Source of the DNA: Paenibacillus sp. USDA918EY
Lineage (GTDB): Bacteria; Bacillota; Bacilli; Paenibacillales; Paenibacillaceae
Length of the DNA stretch: 64,000 nt
Reading direction: 5' to 3'
NCBI RefSeq assembly: GCF_009870825.1
Contig: NZ_WTWY01000014.1
Location: forward strand, 62,001-126,000
The first letter of the stretch is position 1. Each line of letters starts with the position of its first letter. The notes beneath the pieces were generated by a model. It had not been told where the DNA came from. It worked only from the letters and a program-made list of their open reading frames with translations, and ran no database searches. Of this stretch, positions 15,410-22,821 are shown piece after piece. Both the position numbers and the translations under genes were made by a program.

Positions 15410-16380
15410 GTTACAAAGTGATTTTGCAGAACAAATACGATTTGACTCCGTTGGTAGAAGCCATTAATTTGCGCGACTCGCTTGAACAGGTTGCATACCA
15501 GGGGACGGTTAATTTGGTGGTTACACCGGATATGCCGCCCATCTCGCCGGGCATGTCGGTTCGGATCAGCGTCCCCTATGGCAAAACGGATTACGTTCCG
15601 CTGTTGAACCCCGGCGTGGTGTGGGAGGTGGAGACCTCGAATAACGGGATCAAGCGAATGACGCTGACCGTCTACGACCGCACGATTTATTTGGACAAGT
15701 CTGAGGATGAATACCTATTCCCTGCTAAACAGACAGCATCCCAACGTTTCAAGAAATATGCCTCCGATTGGAATTTGAAAATTGCCAAACTTCCGGATAC
15801 AAAAAAAGAGCTGGGGCGTTCCGTCTACCGCACACAGTCCATTTATGCCAGCATGTTTGCTGATTTAAGGGAGACAGCCAAAGCAGGCGGCCAGCTGTAT
15901 CATCCGCGGATGATTTCATCCGGGTTGGAGCTGTATGAGCTTGGGACAAACCCGGAGGTATATATTCTTGAACATGTCACGGATACGACCCAATCCAGGA
16001 CGTTGGAAGGAGCGGCCACGCAGGTGAAGGTGCTTGCAACGGCCGCCAGCGAATCCGGGCAAGAGGTTCCGTCCAAGGTGATGGCGATCGCCAAGAAGGA
16101 CATCGACAAATACGGCCAGCTTCAGGCAATAGTTCAGGACGATGAGGTCAAATCGCAAGCAGCGGCAAAAGAGTTGGCTAAAAACAAGCTGCGGGGAATC
16201 TCGCAGACGATTTCAATCAACGCGCCCGACATCAATACGATCCGTGCCGGGGATGCAGTTATGCTGGGCAGCATGAAGCTGATCGTTATTTCGGTCAGCC
16301 GGGAGCTGGGGAATCCGGGAAGCATGTCGCTGGAGCTCGGCACCTACGATGACGTGAAAAGGAGGTTTTACCTTGAATAA
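15406..16380 (+). CDS. xkdQ: Baseplate hub protein (XkdQ-like, gpD/gp27 type)
   Basis: The 324-residue protein has the XkdQ/YqbQ start (SYKVILQNKYDLTPLVEAINLRD) and a C-terminal half typical of hub proteins (NAPDINTIRAGDAVMLGS). By family it forms the central hub to which the spike and tail tube attach. It overlaps xkdP by four bases and xkdR by eight, consistent with a tightly coupled operon. Confidence 0.88.
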   Translation: MSYKVILQNKYDLTPLVEAINLRDSLEQVAYQGTVNLVVTPDMPPISPGMSVRISVPYGKTDYVPLLNPGVVWEVETSNNGIKRMTLTVYDRTIYLDKSEDEYLFPAKQTASQRFKKYASDWNLKIAKLPDTKKELGRSVYRTQSIYASMFADLRETAKAGGQLYHPRMISSGLELYELGTNPEVYILEHVTDTTQSRTLEGAATQVKVLATAASESGQEVPSKVMAIAKKDIDKYGQLQAIVQDDEVKSQAAAKELAKNKLRGISQTISINAPDINTIRAGDAVMLGSMKLIVISVSRELGNPGSMSLELGTYDDVKRRFYLE

Positions 16381-16765
16381 AGATCCTTACGGCCAGCTGG
16401 CGTCAGCGCTTTATTCTTCCGTCGGCAAACACACGAGGCAGGCAATCGGTGGCGTGGGGGCTGTCCTCGGCACGATCACCGGAACGGGGTTGAAGCTGGA
16501 TGATTTTAAACACGAGTTTCAGGATTTTATGGTCGCGGAGTTGCCGGGCGTATTGTCTGTTCCAAGTTCTGTCTTGACAGGGACAACGATGCTGGAGGAA
16601 AGATCGGTAGGGGAAAATAAGCAGGAGCCTTCTTCGAATGAAACCAAAATTGAAGACTCTCGTCTTAGCTTGACCCTAAAGCCCGGTGATCGAGTGCTGG
16701 CGGTCCGGGTGAATGGAGGGAATGACGTAGTGGTTGTATGCAAAGTGGTGACTGGAAATGGCTAA
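16373..16765 (+). CDS. xkdR: Baseplate/spike-associated protein (XkdR-like, DUF2577)
   Basis: The 130-residue protein has an N-terminal segment DPYGQLASALYSS and a C-terminal beta-strand motif LTLKPGDRVLAVRVNGGNDVVVVCKV, the OB-like end seen in DUF2577 proteins. The family lies in the baseplate region of PBSX-like tails, and a spike-related role is inferred. Translation starts at TTG 16373, with AAGGAGG seven bases upstream and inside the end of xkdQ. Confidence 0.83.
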   Translation: MNKDPYGQLASALYSSVGKHTRQAIGGVGAVLGTITGTGLKLDDFKHEFQDFMVAELPGVLSVPSSVLTGTTMLEERSVGENKQEPSSNETKIEDSRLSLTLKPGDRVLAVRVNGGNDVVVVCKVVTGNG

Positions 16766-17213
16766 TTTGTTCCCGGAGACGGAGGACGTGGTCTGGGAGG
16801 ACGCGACGGAACCGGAGACGTATGAAGGAAGCGGGGCCGTGTTCGGCCGCAGCTGGAAGTTCGATTTTGACGCAGGCGAGTTTGTCATGTCGCCGACCCG
16901 TAAAATGGCCGCTGCCGATGAAAAGGAAGCTTGGGTGCTCTGGTGCGAAAAAGCGGTCCGGACGCCGCGTTACCGCCATCTTATCTACTCCCGGGATTAT
17001 GGCAGCGAGCTGGAGGAACTGATCGGCAGCGGCGGCCGGGCGATTCAGGAAAGCGAAATCCGGCGTATGGTCTCCGAAACACTTCTCGCGGATGCGCGGA
17101 CGCAAAGCGTGGACCAGTTTGTTTTTGACTGGGAGGGAGAGACTTGCCGCTTTACCTGCCGGATTACGAATATCCGCGATGAAGAAGCTGTATTGGAAGG
17201 GAGTGTGGGATAA
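16758..17213 (+). CDS. xkdS: Baseplate wedge protein (XkdS-like, DUF2634, gp25 type)
   Basis: The 151-residue protein contains the gp25-like pattern WCEKAVRTPRYRHLIYSRDYGSELEELIG followed by a DPxT-like region and a strand-rich C-terminus. T4 gp25-type proteins start sheath assembly and belong to the baseplate wedge. The gene overlaps xkdR by eight bases and shares one base with xkdT (TAATG), so its expression is coupled to both. Confidence 0.88.
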   Translation: MANLFPETEDVVWEDATEPETYEGSGAVFGRSWKFDFDAGEFVMSPTRKMAAADEKEAWVLWCEKAVRTPRYRHLIYSRDYGSELEELIGSGGRAIQESEIRRMVSETLLADARTQSVDQFVFDWEGETCRFTCRITNIRDEEAVLEGSVG

Positions 17214-18331
17214 TGGCGGATTTGCCGATTTATTTGCAAGATCAAACCGAAGACGAAATTATGCAGCGCATGCTGAGCCGGGTGCCCGCGGATATCGATA
17301 AATCCGAGGGCTCTTTTATTTGGGACGCGCAGGCGCCCGTGGCGTTTATGCTTTCCGAGGCGGCGATTTGGGCGCAGCAAGTGCTGGATCGGGGTTTTGC
17401 CCGGACCACATTCGGAGAATATTTGGATATGCGGGCGGAGGAGCATGGGGTGACGCGCCGTAAAGCGGTGGCTGCTACCGGAACGGTTAAGTTTAAGGGT
17501 ACGCCCGGAAAGCAGATCCCTTCCGGAATCGTAGTCGCCACGCCGGCTGACGAAATTTCCGGGGAACCGAGCATCGAATACAAAACGACTGCGGAAGTAA
17601 CACTGGACGGCAACGGCGAAGGGATCGCTCAGGTGACAGCGGTTGTGCCCGGCAAAGCCGGCAATGTGCCCGCGGGCGTCATCGAAATCATCTCGGCACC
17701 GGTTACCGGCGTAGTGTCGGTGACAAATCCGGAAGCCATCAAAGGCGGTGCGGATGTGGAGTCCGATGAATCGTTGCTGGAGCGTTTTTACACCCGGGTT
17801 CGCAACCAGGGGACAAGCGGCAACAAGGCCCAATACATTCAATGGGCGAATGAAGTCGCCGGCGTAGGCGGGGTTCAGGTGAAACCCCTCTGGAAAGGGC
17901 CGGGGACGGTCGGCATTTATTTGCTGGATATGGATAAACGTGCCGCAAATCCGGCGATTGTACAGGCAGCCCAAAATTATATTGACCCGACGATGGACGG
18001 CCAAGGGGAAGGGCAAGCACCGGCCGGACCGATCGTCACCGTGATGGCGGCAGAGGAGGTTCCCATCAACATCTCCGTTCAGCTAACGCTGGCGACCGAT
18101 GCAACGATCGAAGAAGTAAAGGAACAGGTGGTGAACGGGGTTACTGCGTATCTTAGACAGCTTGCTTTTGCGGATCCGCTCGTTCGTTATACCCGGATCG
18201 CTGCAGTGCTGCTGGACATTCCGCCGATTATCGACTACTCGAATCTTACCGTCAATGGCCAGTCCGATGCCAATATTCAAATCAATCCCGGGCAGGTGGC
18301 CGTATTGGGGACGGTGACGCTGAATGGCTGA
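17213..18331 (+). CDS. xkdT: Baseplate J-like wedge protein (XkdT-like)
   Basis: The 372-residue protein has the baseplate J layout. An N-terminal region includes DKSEGSFIWDAQAPVAF and AEEHGVTRRKAVAATG. A strand-rich middle contains the characteristic GKAGNVPAG and GGADVESDESLLERF. The C-terminal domain contains YLRQLAFADPLVRYTRI. The protein corresponds to T4 gp6 and forms the baseplate ring that triggers contraction. The length is typical of Gram-positive contractile tails. Confidence 0.93.
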   Translation: MADLPIYLQDQTEDEIMQRMLSRVPADIDKSEGSFIWDAQAPVAFMLSEAAIWAQQVLDRGFARTTFGEYLDMRAEEHGVTRRKAVAATGTVKFKGTPGKQIPSGIVVATPADEISGEPSIEYKTTAEVTLDGNGEGIAQVTAVVPGKAGNVPAGVIEIISAPVTGVVSVTNPEAIKGGADVESDESLLERFYTRVRNQGTSGNKAQYIQWANEVAGVGGVQVKPLWKGPGTVGIYLLDMDKRAANPAIVQAAQNYIDPTMDGQGEGQAPAGPIVTVMAAEEVPINISVQLTLATDATIEEVKEQVVNGVTAYLRQLAFADPLVRYTRIAAVLLDIPPIIDYSNLTVNGQSDANIQINPGQVAVLGTVTLNG

Positions 18332-18890
18332 TTTTACGATCACTAGTCCGAGAGGCGCTGAACTCTTTTCTTATTTGCCTGCCTATTACGAATCATCCCG
18401 AGTCATTCAGGCTGATATGAATGCAAAAGGTACGGAGATGGATGCCTTATACACGGCGCTGAACGAAACGCTGGATCAATTTTTTGTCCGGACGGCCACG
18501 TGGGGACTGGATCGATGGGAGTATGAGCTTGGAATCGAAACAGATCGTACTAAACCAATTGAACAGCGGCGTTCCTTAGTAGAATCAAAGCTGCGCGGAG
18601 CGGGCAAATTCTCCGGACGTCTGGTAAAAAACGTTGCGGAGGCCTACGACGGCGGCAAGGTAGATGTTTCTTTTCAACCTGCCGAGTGGGGTTTTACGAT
18701 TAAATTCGTTGATACGATCGGGATTCCCTCGAATTTGGAGGATCTCAAATCAGTGATCGAAGAAGTTAAGCCCGCGCATCTGGCTGTGAAATACGAATTC
18801 AGTTATTTGCTCATCCGGGACATTGAAGGCGTCATGACCCTTGATCAAATGGAGAATACGCCTTTATCCAAATTTGCAGGAGGTGCTTGA
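18324..18890 (+). CDS. xkdU: Tail protein XkdU-like (YmfQ/DUF2313)
   Basis: The 188-residue protein contains LPAYYESSRVIQADMNAKG near the start and the family signature RTATWGLDRWEYELGI with RRSLVESKLRGAGKFS. DUF2313 proteins join the baseplate to tail fibres. The gene overlaps xkdT by eight bases and is followed directly by the fibre gene. Confidence 0.9.
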   Translation: MADFTITSPRGAELFSYLPAYYESSRVIQADMNAKGTEMDALYTALNETLDQFFVRTATWGLDRWEYELGIETDRTKPIEQRRSLVESKLRGAGKFSGRLVKNVAEAYDGGKVDVSFQPAEWGFTIKFVDTIGIPSNLEDLKSVIEEVKPAHLAVKYEFSYLLIRDIEGVMTLDQMENTPLSKFAGGA

Positions 18891-18891
18891 A

Positions 18892-20340
18892 ATGGCGAGT
18901 AATACGCCTAATCTTGGTTTGTTAAAAAAAGATCCGGTGGCTGATGGGAACGAGACGTTTAATATTAAAACGATGTTGAATGATAACTGGGATAAGATCG
19001 ATGAGGCGGTAGGGAATATTAAAGTTCCTGATGCTTCTTTGACGGAGAAGGGGATCGTACAGCTTTCGAATGCGACTGATGGGACGAGGGAAGATGTAGC
19101 TGCGACTGAAAAAGCGGTAAAAGCGGCGTATGATCGAGGGAGTGCTGGGATATCGGCGGCGGCGGCAGCACAGGCTAAGGCGGATGCTGCACTACCAAAG
19201 GCTATACCAGATACACGTTCTTTACCTACAAAACCAAGCGATTACAGTCAAAGCGTCGCATACTCCTTCAAGACGGGATCCGTTATCGGACTCCCCGCTG
19301 AGCAATTCGTTGTTATTCACGGCTTTAAGGGCTGGAATGATGACAGTGGCGGCGTCACCCACGAATACGCTTCGGGCGGGACGACCGGAGGGATGTATCA
19401 CCGTATAGGAACGGTTGCAAATAATGCCTGGGGACCGTGGAAGCAAATTATTGACGACGGTGCAGCATGGCAAAAACTCATGCTAACAAACGATAATGGT
19501 AATGTTATTAACATCAATAGCAGAGATCTAAACACGGTAGTTAAGACTGGATTTTATAGCGGTACACAGTTGTCTAATGCACCAATTGTGGATCCAAACG
19601 GCTGGTGGTACGTAGAAGTTCAAGCTATGTCAACAGATTCATGGGTTCTTCAAATTGCTCGAAATTTATTTAATTCAAATAGTTTCTATCAGAGAACAAT
19701 GTCAAACGGCACATGGGGACCTTGGTCGCAAGACCTTTTTACATCTGTCGCTAATGGGAAAAACGATATCGCTTCCGCCATTAGCGGCAAGGGAGTTCCA
19801 GCATCAGGAAGTGATGATTTTACAACGTTGGCGAACAAAATTGGACAGATCAGTACGGGGTCGCGGGCAGAGTATTCTGTTAATTTGACGTTGATGAAGG
19901 CCTCAGGCGAGTACGCTTTTGCGACTCTTCCTCCGCGCAGTATTTATTCATTTCAAACAAATGTACCCAATGACGGTCAAGCATACTTCAGCACAAATGT
20001 AGACAGCTATGCTTCAGATGGGACACGTGCGGAATGTGGAATTTATTTAAAAGATTCTAAGGGGGTGTACCGGGGTATTGATTTTCGTGCTAATAATAAG
20101 CCCGGTTCCACCGGATACACCATTACCAAATTCAACAGGCTTGAAATCAGTAACGGATATTTAACTCCCGGAAAATTAGAATACCGTATTGATTTAGAAG
20201 GTTTCGCTACAGGTTCTTGGCACACGTTGGGGACGGGTATTGATGACACACAAACATTAATGTTTAAGTACGATCTAATTAACGGAGGTGAACTCTGCTA
20301 TATTACTTATAGATTAATTGGTACTAGTTATCACGTATAA
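18892..20340 (+). CDS. Tail fibre / receptor-binding protein
   Basis: The 482-residue protein starts MASNTPNLGLLKKDP, a baseplate-attachment segment common in XkdV-type fibres. It continues with the phage-fibre repeat LTEKGIVQLSNATDGTREDVAATEKAVKAA and two repeats ending in WGPW (NAWGPWKQI and GTWGPWSQD). The C-terminal third is strand-rich and has no recognised domain. Base composition changes from GC-rich to AT-rich near 19.48 kb, which suggests the receptor-binding end was acquired separately, as expected for the part that sets killing range. ATG 18892 follows GGAGGTG at six bases; the longer frame from 18841 overlaps xkdU. Confidence 0.85.
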   Translation: MASNTPNLGLLKKDPVADGNETFNIKTMLNDNWDKIDEAVGNIKVPDASLTEKGIVQLSNATDGTREDVAATEKAVKAAYDRGSAGISAAAAAQAKADAALPKAIPDTRSLPTKPSDYSQSVAYSFKTGSVIGLPAEQFVVIHGFKGWNDDSGGVTHEYASGGTTGGMYHRIGTVANNAWGPWKQIIDDGAAWQKLMLTNDNGNVININSRDLNTVVKTGFYSGTQLSNAPIVDPNGWWYVEVQAMSTDSWVLQIARNLFNSNSFYQRTMSNGTWGPWSQDLFTSVANGKNDIASAISGKGVPASGSDDFTTLANKIGQISTGSRAEYSVNLTLMKASGEYAFATLPPRSIYSFQTNVPNDGQAYFSTNVDSYASDGTRAECGIYLKDSKGVYRGIDFRANNKPGSTGYTITKFNRLEISNGYLTPGKLEYRIDLEGFATGSWHTLGTGIDDTQTLMFKYDLINGGELCYITYRLIGTSYHV

Positions 20341-20353
20341 AGGAGGTATTCAG

Positions 20354-20668
20354 ATGATTCTCGTGCGTTTTTCCGAGATCAACGACAACAACGTAGGCAC
20401 GGTACAGATGATCGAGCACAATACAACGTCCACAAGTTCTATTAGCGACGGGCTTTACTTCGAAAACATAACCGTTCCAGCCCCGGTTCGTGACAATGGT
20501 ATGCGACCGGTGCTTCGTATTAATCTGAAAACAAAAGAGTTGTATTACGACTACTTTATACCTGAAACCATCGAAACAAAGGTGAAAGGTCTACAACAAG
20601 AAAACTCAGAATTAAAACAAGCCGTCGCCGAACTGACTATGCTTATGGCCGCAGCTCCTACGGCATAA
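20354..20668 (+). CDS. Fibre-associated small protein with C-terminal coiled coil (XkdW position)
   Basis: The 104-residue protein has a strand-rich first half (RPVLRINLKTKELYYDYF) and a coiled-coil end (VKGLQQENSELKQAVAELTMLMA). Proteins of this shape follow fibre genes in Gram-positive phages and may assist fibre assembly. GGAGG lies eight bases upstream of ATG 20354, 13 bases after the fibre stop. Confidence 0.7.
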   Translation: MILVRFSEINDNNVGTVQMIEHNTTSTSSISDGLYFENITVPAPVRDNGMRPVLRINLKTKELYYDYFIPETIETKVKGLQQENSELKQAVAELTMLMAAAPTA

Positions 20669-20688
20669 CTGAAAGGAGGAGAGTGATC

Positions 20689-20829
20689 ATGCAATTTACC
20701 AGGGAAAGCGGGCTCGTTAAGGTTTGGGTAAGCTTGGTTATGACCGGGACCTATAGGATCGATCAAGTGCCAGAGCTTTATAACCTTAAAGAGGTCGTTT
20801 CGGAAGTCATAAATGGAACACCAGCATAA
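20689..20829 (+). CDS. xkdX: XkdX-family small tail protein
   Basis: The 46-residue frame reads MQFTRESGLVKVWVSLVM followed by TGTYRIDQVPELYNLKEVV, the typical XkdX pattern of an aromatic head, a G-x-Y segment and a VP-x-L motif. XkdX proteins follow fibre genes in PBSX-like modules and their role is unknown. AAAGGAGG lies upstream of the ATG. Confidence 0.8.
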   Translation: MQFTRESGLVKVWVSLVMTGTYRIDQVPELYNLKEVVSEVINGTPA

Positions 20830-20832
20830 TCC

Positions 20833-20879
20833 AACGCCGCATAGGCGTTTTTATTTTGCCCTCGGAGCTCCCGAGGGCA
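20833..20879 (+). terminator. Two adjacent hairpins between tail and lysis genes
   Basis: Hairpin 1 (AACGCC/GGCGTT, 20833-20849) is followed by TTTATTTT. Hairpin 2 (TGCCCTCGG/CCGAGGGCA, 20857-20879) has a nine-pair stem and a short T-tract. Together they could end most tail transcripts while letting a fraction continue into the lysis genes. Confidence 0.7.
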
Positions 20880-20904
20880 TTTACCTTCACGAAAGGAGGA
20901 ATCG

Positions 20905-21210
20905 ATGATGGACTTCGCAGCGATCACTGCACTCTTATCGGTGTGCGGAGTAATCAGCGGTATTATTATCGGTTGGTCGGGAAGGACCCGCGCAGTAAGG
21001 TGGGATACAAAAGAAGAAGCCCGTTCGGATGCCATGGCTCGCGCCGACATCGAGTACATTAAACGTGGCATTGAGGACATCAAGCATGAACAACGGGCGC
21101 AAGGAAAGCGATTCGACGAGCTGGCCGAACGTGTTACACGTCTGGAAGAATCCCAAAAATCGATGCAAAAACGAGTAGACCATTTTGAAAAAGCAAAAGG
21201 GAGAGTTTGA
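20905..21210 (+). CDS. Lysis-module membrane protein with N-terminal helix and coiled coil
   Basis: The 101-residue protein has one hydrophobic helix at residues ~5-25 (ITALLSVCGVISGIIIGWSG). A long charged coiled coil (YIKRGIEDIKHEQRAQGKRFDELAERVTRLEESQ) follows. It sits where PBSX has XhlA, but XhlA places its helix at the C-terminus, so the topology is reversed. A holin-accessory role is inferred from position. AAAGGAGG precedes two adjacent ATGs (20905 and 20908), and either may be used. Confidence 0.65.
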   Translation: MMDFAAITALLSVCGVISGIIIGWSGRTRAVRWDTKEEARSDAMARADIEYIKRGIEDIKHEQRAQGKRFDELAERVTRLEESQKSMQKRVDHFEKAKGRV

Positions 21211-21213
21211 ATT

Positions 21214-22125
21214 TTGGACAAGAAAAAATACAAAATAGAACGTCGTTATATCGACGTGCGCCATAACACAAGGCCAGGACTCCGTCTAACAACCGGAAAC
21301 CCGGCCTTTTTTGTTGCTCATGATACGGGGAATCCGGGCGCCCTGGCAGACAATCATTACACGTATTTCAATAATCTTAAGGACCGTTCTGCCTCCGCGC
21401 ATGTTTTCATTGACGACCAAAAGATTTTGGAGATCATTCCGACAGGGACCGGACCCGATCCGGCGGAAAAAGCTTGGCATGTGATTTATAACGTAACGAC
21501 AGACAACGAACGTTTTGGCTACGACGCAAACGATGCTGCGCTGGGCATCGAGCTTTGCTATGGAGGCAAGATCCATTTCTCCGAGGCATACAAACGTTTT
21601 GTTTGGTATCTGGCGTTTTGCTGCGACAAGTGGGGCAAGAATCCTTCCACTCATATCGTAAGCCACAAACAGCTTGATCCTGCCCGCAAAAGCGATTGCG
21701 AGCAAGCTCTGTTCGCAGGCAATAAAACCTTCAAGGATTTGATCCTGGATGTAGGTGCTGAATTGGCGGCGTCGATCGTAGTACCTGATTTTGAACCTTT
21801 ACCCGCCAGTGTCGCTCAATTGCTGATCCGAAACTATATACAGCCTGCGTGGTTTTCCTCTTATAACTTCGGGGATGAGGTAGGGAAAACGCATTTCCAC
21901 AACTTGGCCAACAATCTTCGCCTCGCGGCAGGGATTTCGCTGGAAGCGGGAAAGGAAGCTCAACAGCTCACCAAATTACCAAAGAGTAACGCTCAAGAGA
22001 TCATTTTTCGCTGGCTTTCGCCGGCATGGTTTCAAGCCAAAGCTGCTGGAGACCAGGCGGCCATGAACCATTACCACAACTTGGCGAACGAATTACGGCG
22101 TGCCGCGGGTATTCCGAAAGAATAG
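21214..22125 (+). CDS. xlyA: N-acetylmuramoyl-L-alanine amidase (XlyA-like endolysin) with two C-terminal repeats
   Basis: The 303-residue protein has an amidase-2 domain at about residues 20-160. Zinc ligands are visible as His in FFVAHDTGNPG, His in IVSHKQLDPARKSDC, and that Cys. It cleaves the bond between MurNAc and L-alanine. The C-terminal part carries two ~40-residue repeats of the form IxRxxxxPAWF ... GD ... HxHNLANxLRxAAGI (residues ~208-245 and ~260-301), probably cell-wall binding. Translation starts at TTG 21214 after GGGAGAG. It may release the tail particles, or it may be exported with them. Confidence 0.9.
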   Translation: MDKKKYKIERRYIDVRHNTRPGLRLTTGNPAFFVAHDTGNPGALADNHYTYFNNLKDRSASAHVFIDDQKILEIIPTGTGPDPAEKAWHVIYNVTTDNERFGYDANDAALGIELCYGGKIHFSEAYKRFVWYLAFCCDKWGKNPSTHIVSHKQLDPARKSDCEQALFAGNKTFKDLILDVGAELAASIVVPDFEPLPASVAQLLIRNYIQPAWFSSYNFGDEVGKTHFHNLANNLRLAAGISLEAGKEAQQLTKLPKSNAQEIIFRWLSPAWFQAKAAGDQAAMNHYHNLANELRRAAGIPKE

Positions 22126-22139
22126 AGAGGAGAATGGAC

Positions 22140-22418
22140 ATGGAAAATGAAGTATTGGATCATGTTCTAGCATTTGCTTCCATTTTGGCGGTGTTTGTGC
22201 TGTCAATGGTCCAACTTGTAAAGAGTGTGGTAAACGTGCCGAAGAACGTCGTACCGATTGTAGGCCTGGTTATCGGCTTCATCATCGGTGCGGTAGCCTA
22301 TCCTTTTACGGAGTTAGGACTGGTGCTGCGGATCTGGGCAGGGGGGATTGCCGGGTTGTCTGCTACAGGTTTGTTTGAATTAGCATTTAATCGTCGAAGT
22401 GGCGGCACGAAGGAATGA
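22140..22418 (+). CDS. Phage-type holin
   Basis: The 92-residue protein has a helix at residues ~8-30 and two further hydrophobic segments (NVVPIVGLVIGFIIGAVAYPF and LRIWAGGIAGLSATGLFELAF) before a basic C-terminus. This small three-helix layout beside an amidase identifies a holin. ATG 22140 is chosen: AGAGGAG lies seven bases upstream, whereas the ATG at 22134 is only one base from that site. It is the last gene of the tail/lysis cluster. Confidence 0.82.
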   Translation: MENEVLDHVLAFASILAVFVLSMVQLVKSVVNVPKNVVPIVGLVIGFIIGAVAYPFTELGLVLRIWAGGIAGLSATGLFELAFNRRSGGTKE

Positions 22419-22463
22419 ATTGCTTTATTTGTCACAGCATGTTATTAGAAGGATCGGTATAAG

Positions 22464-22497
22464 AAAGCCGCTGACTTTATTGATCGGCGGCTTTTAT
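22464..22497 (+). terminator. Terminator at the end of the tail/lysis cluster
   Basis: AAAGCCGC (22464-22471) and GCGGCTTT (22487-22494) pair perfectly, followed by T-rich sequence. The remaining bases to the glpK promoter region (22498-22770) show no gene. Confidence 0.75.
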
Positions 22498-22773
22498 CTG
22501 AGTTTCAATTTTGTACCGGATAAGTAAAAGTTCGAAGTTGCTAAATTTGTATTCTTGATTCGCAAAGTCTGAAACAGAAAAAGGTGTCTGCTCTTTGATT
22601 TAAATAAATACTTAGGCTGGTTCAAAACCTCCCGAAAATGTCATTACACTGAGATTTTAAAAAATAACCCTTCAAAACCACCCCGTTTTCGAATAGCATA
22701 AGAAGTAGGAAGCCATGCGCAGCAACCATACCCACATAAGTCCATACAAAGAACACCTCATCTCATCTTAATT

Positions 22774-22787
22774 ATAAAGCGCTTACC
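22774..22787 (+). promoter_or_regulatory. cre-like catabolite repression site upstream of glpK
   Basis: The segment centred on AAGCGCTTAC matches the CcpA consensus TGWAANCGNTNWCA at 11 of 14 positions and lies about 35 bases upstream of the glpK start. CcpA control of glycerol genes is well established in Firmicutes. The match here is imperfect at the edges. Confidence 0.45.
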
Positions 22788-22821
22788 AACATTCAACATG
22801 CCAACGAAACGGGGGAGTACG

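Noticed and set aside
7213..22418. Complete prophage with integration sites
   Set aside because: No integrase, no flanking direct repeats that I could find, and no head or packaging genes.
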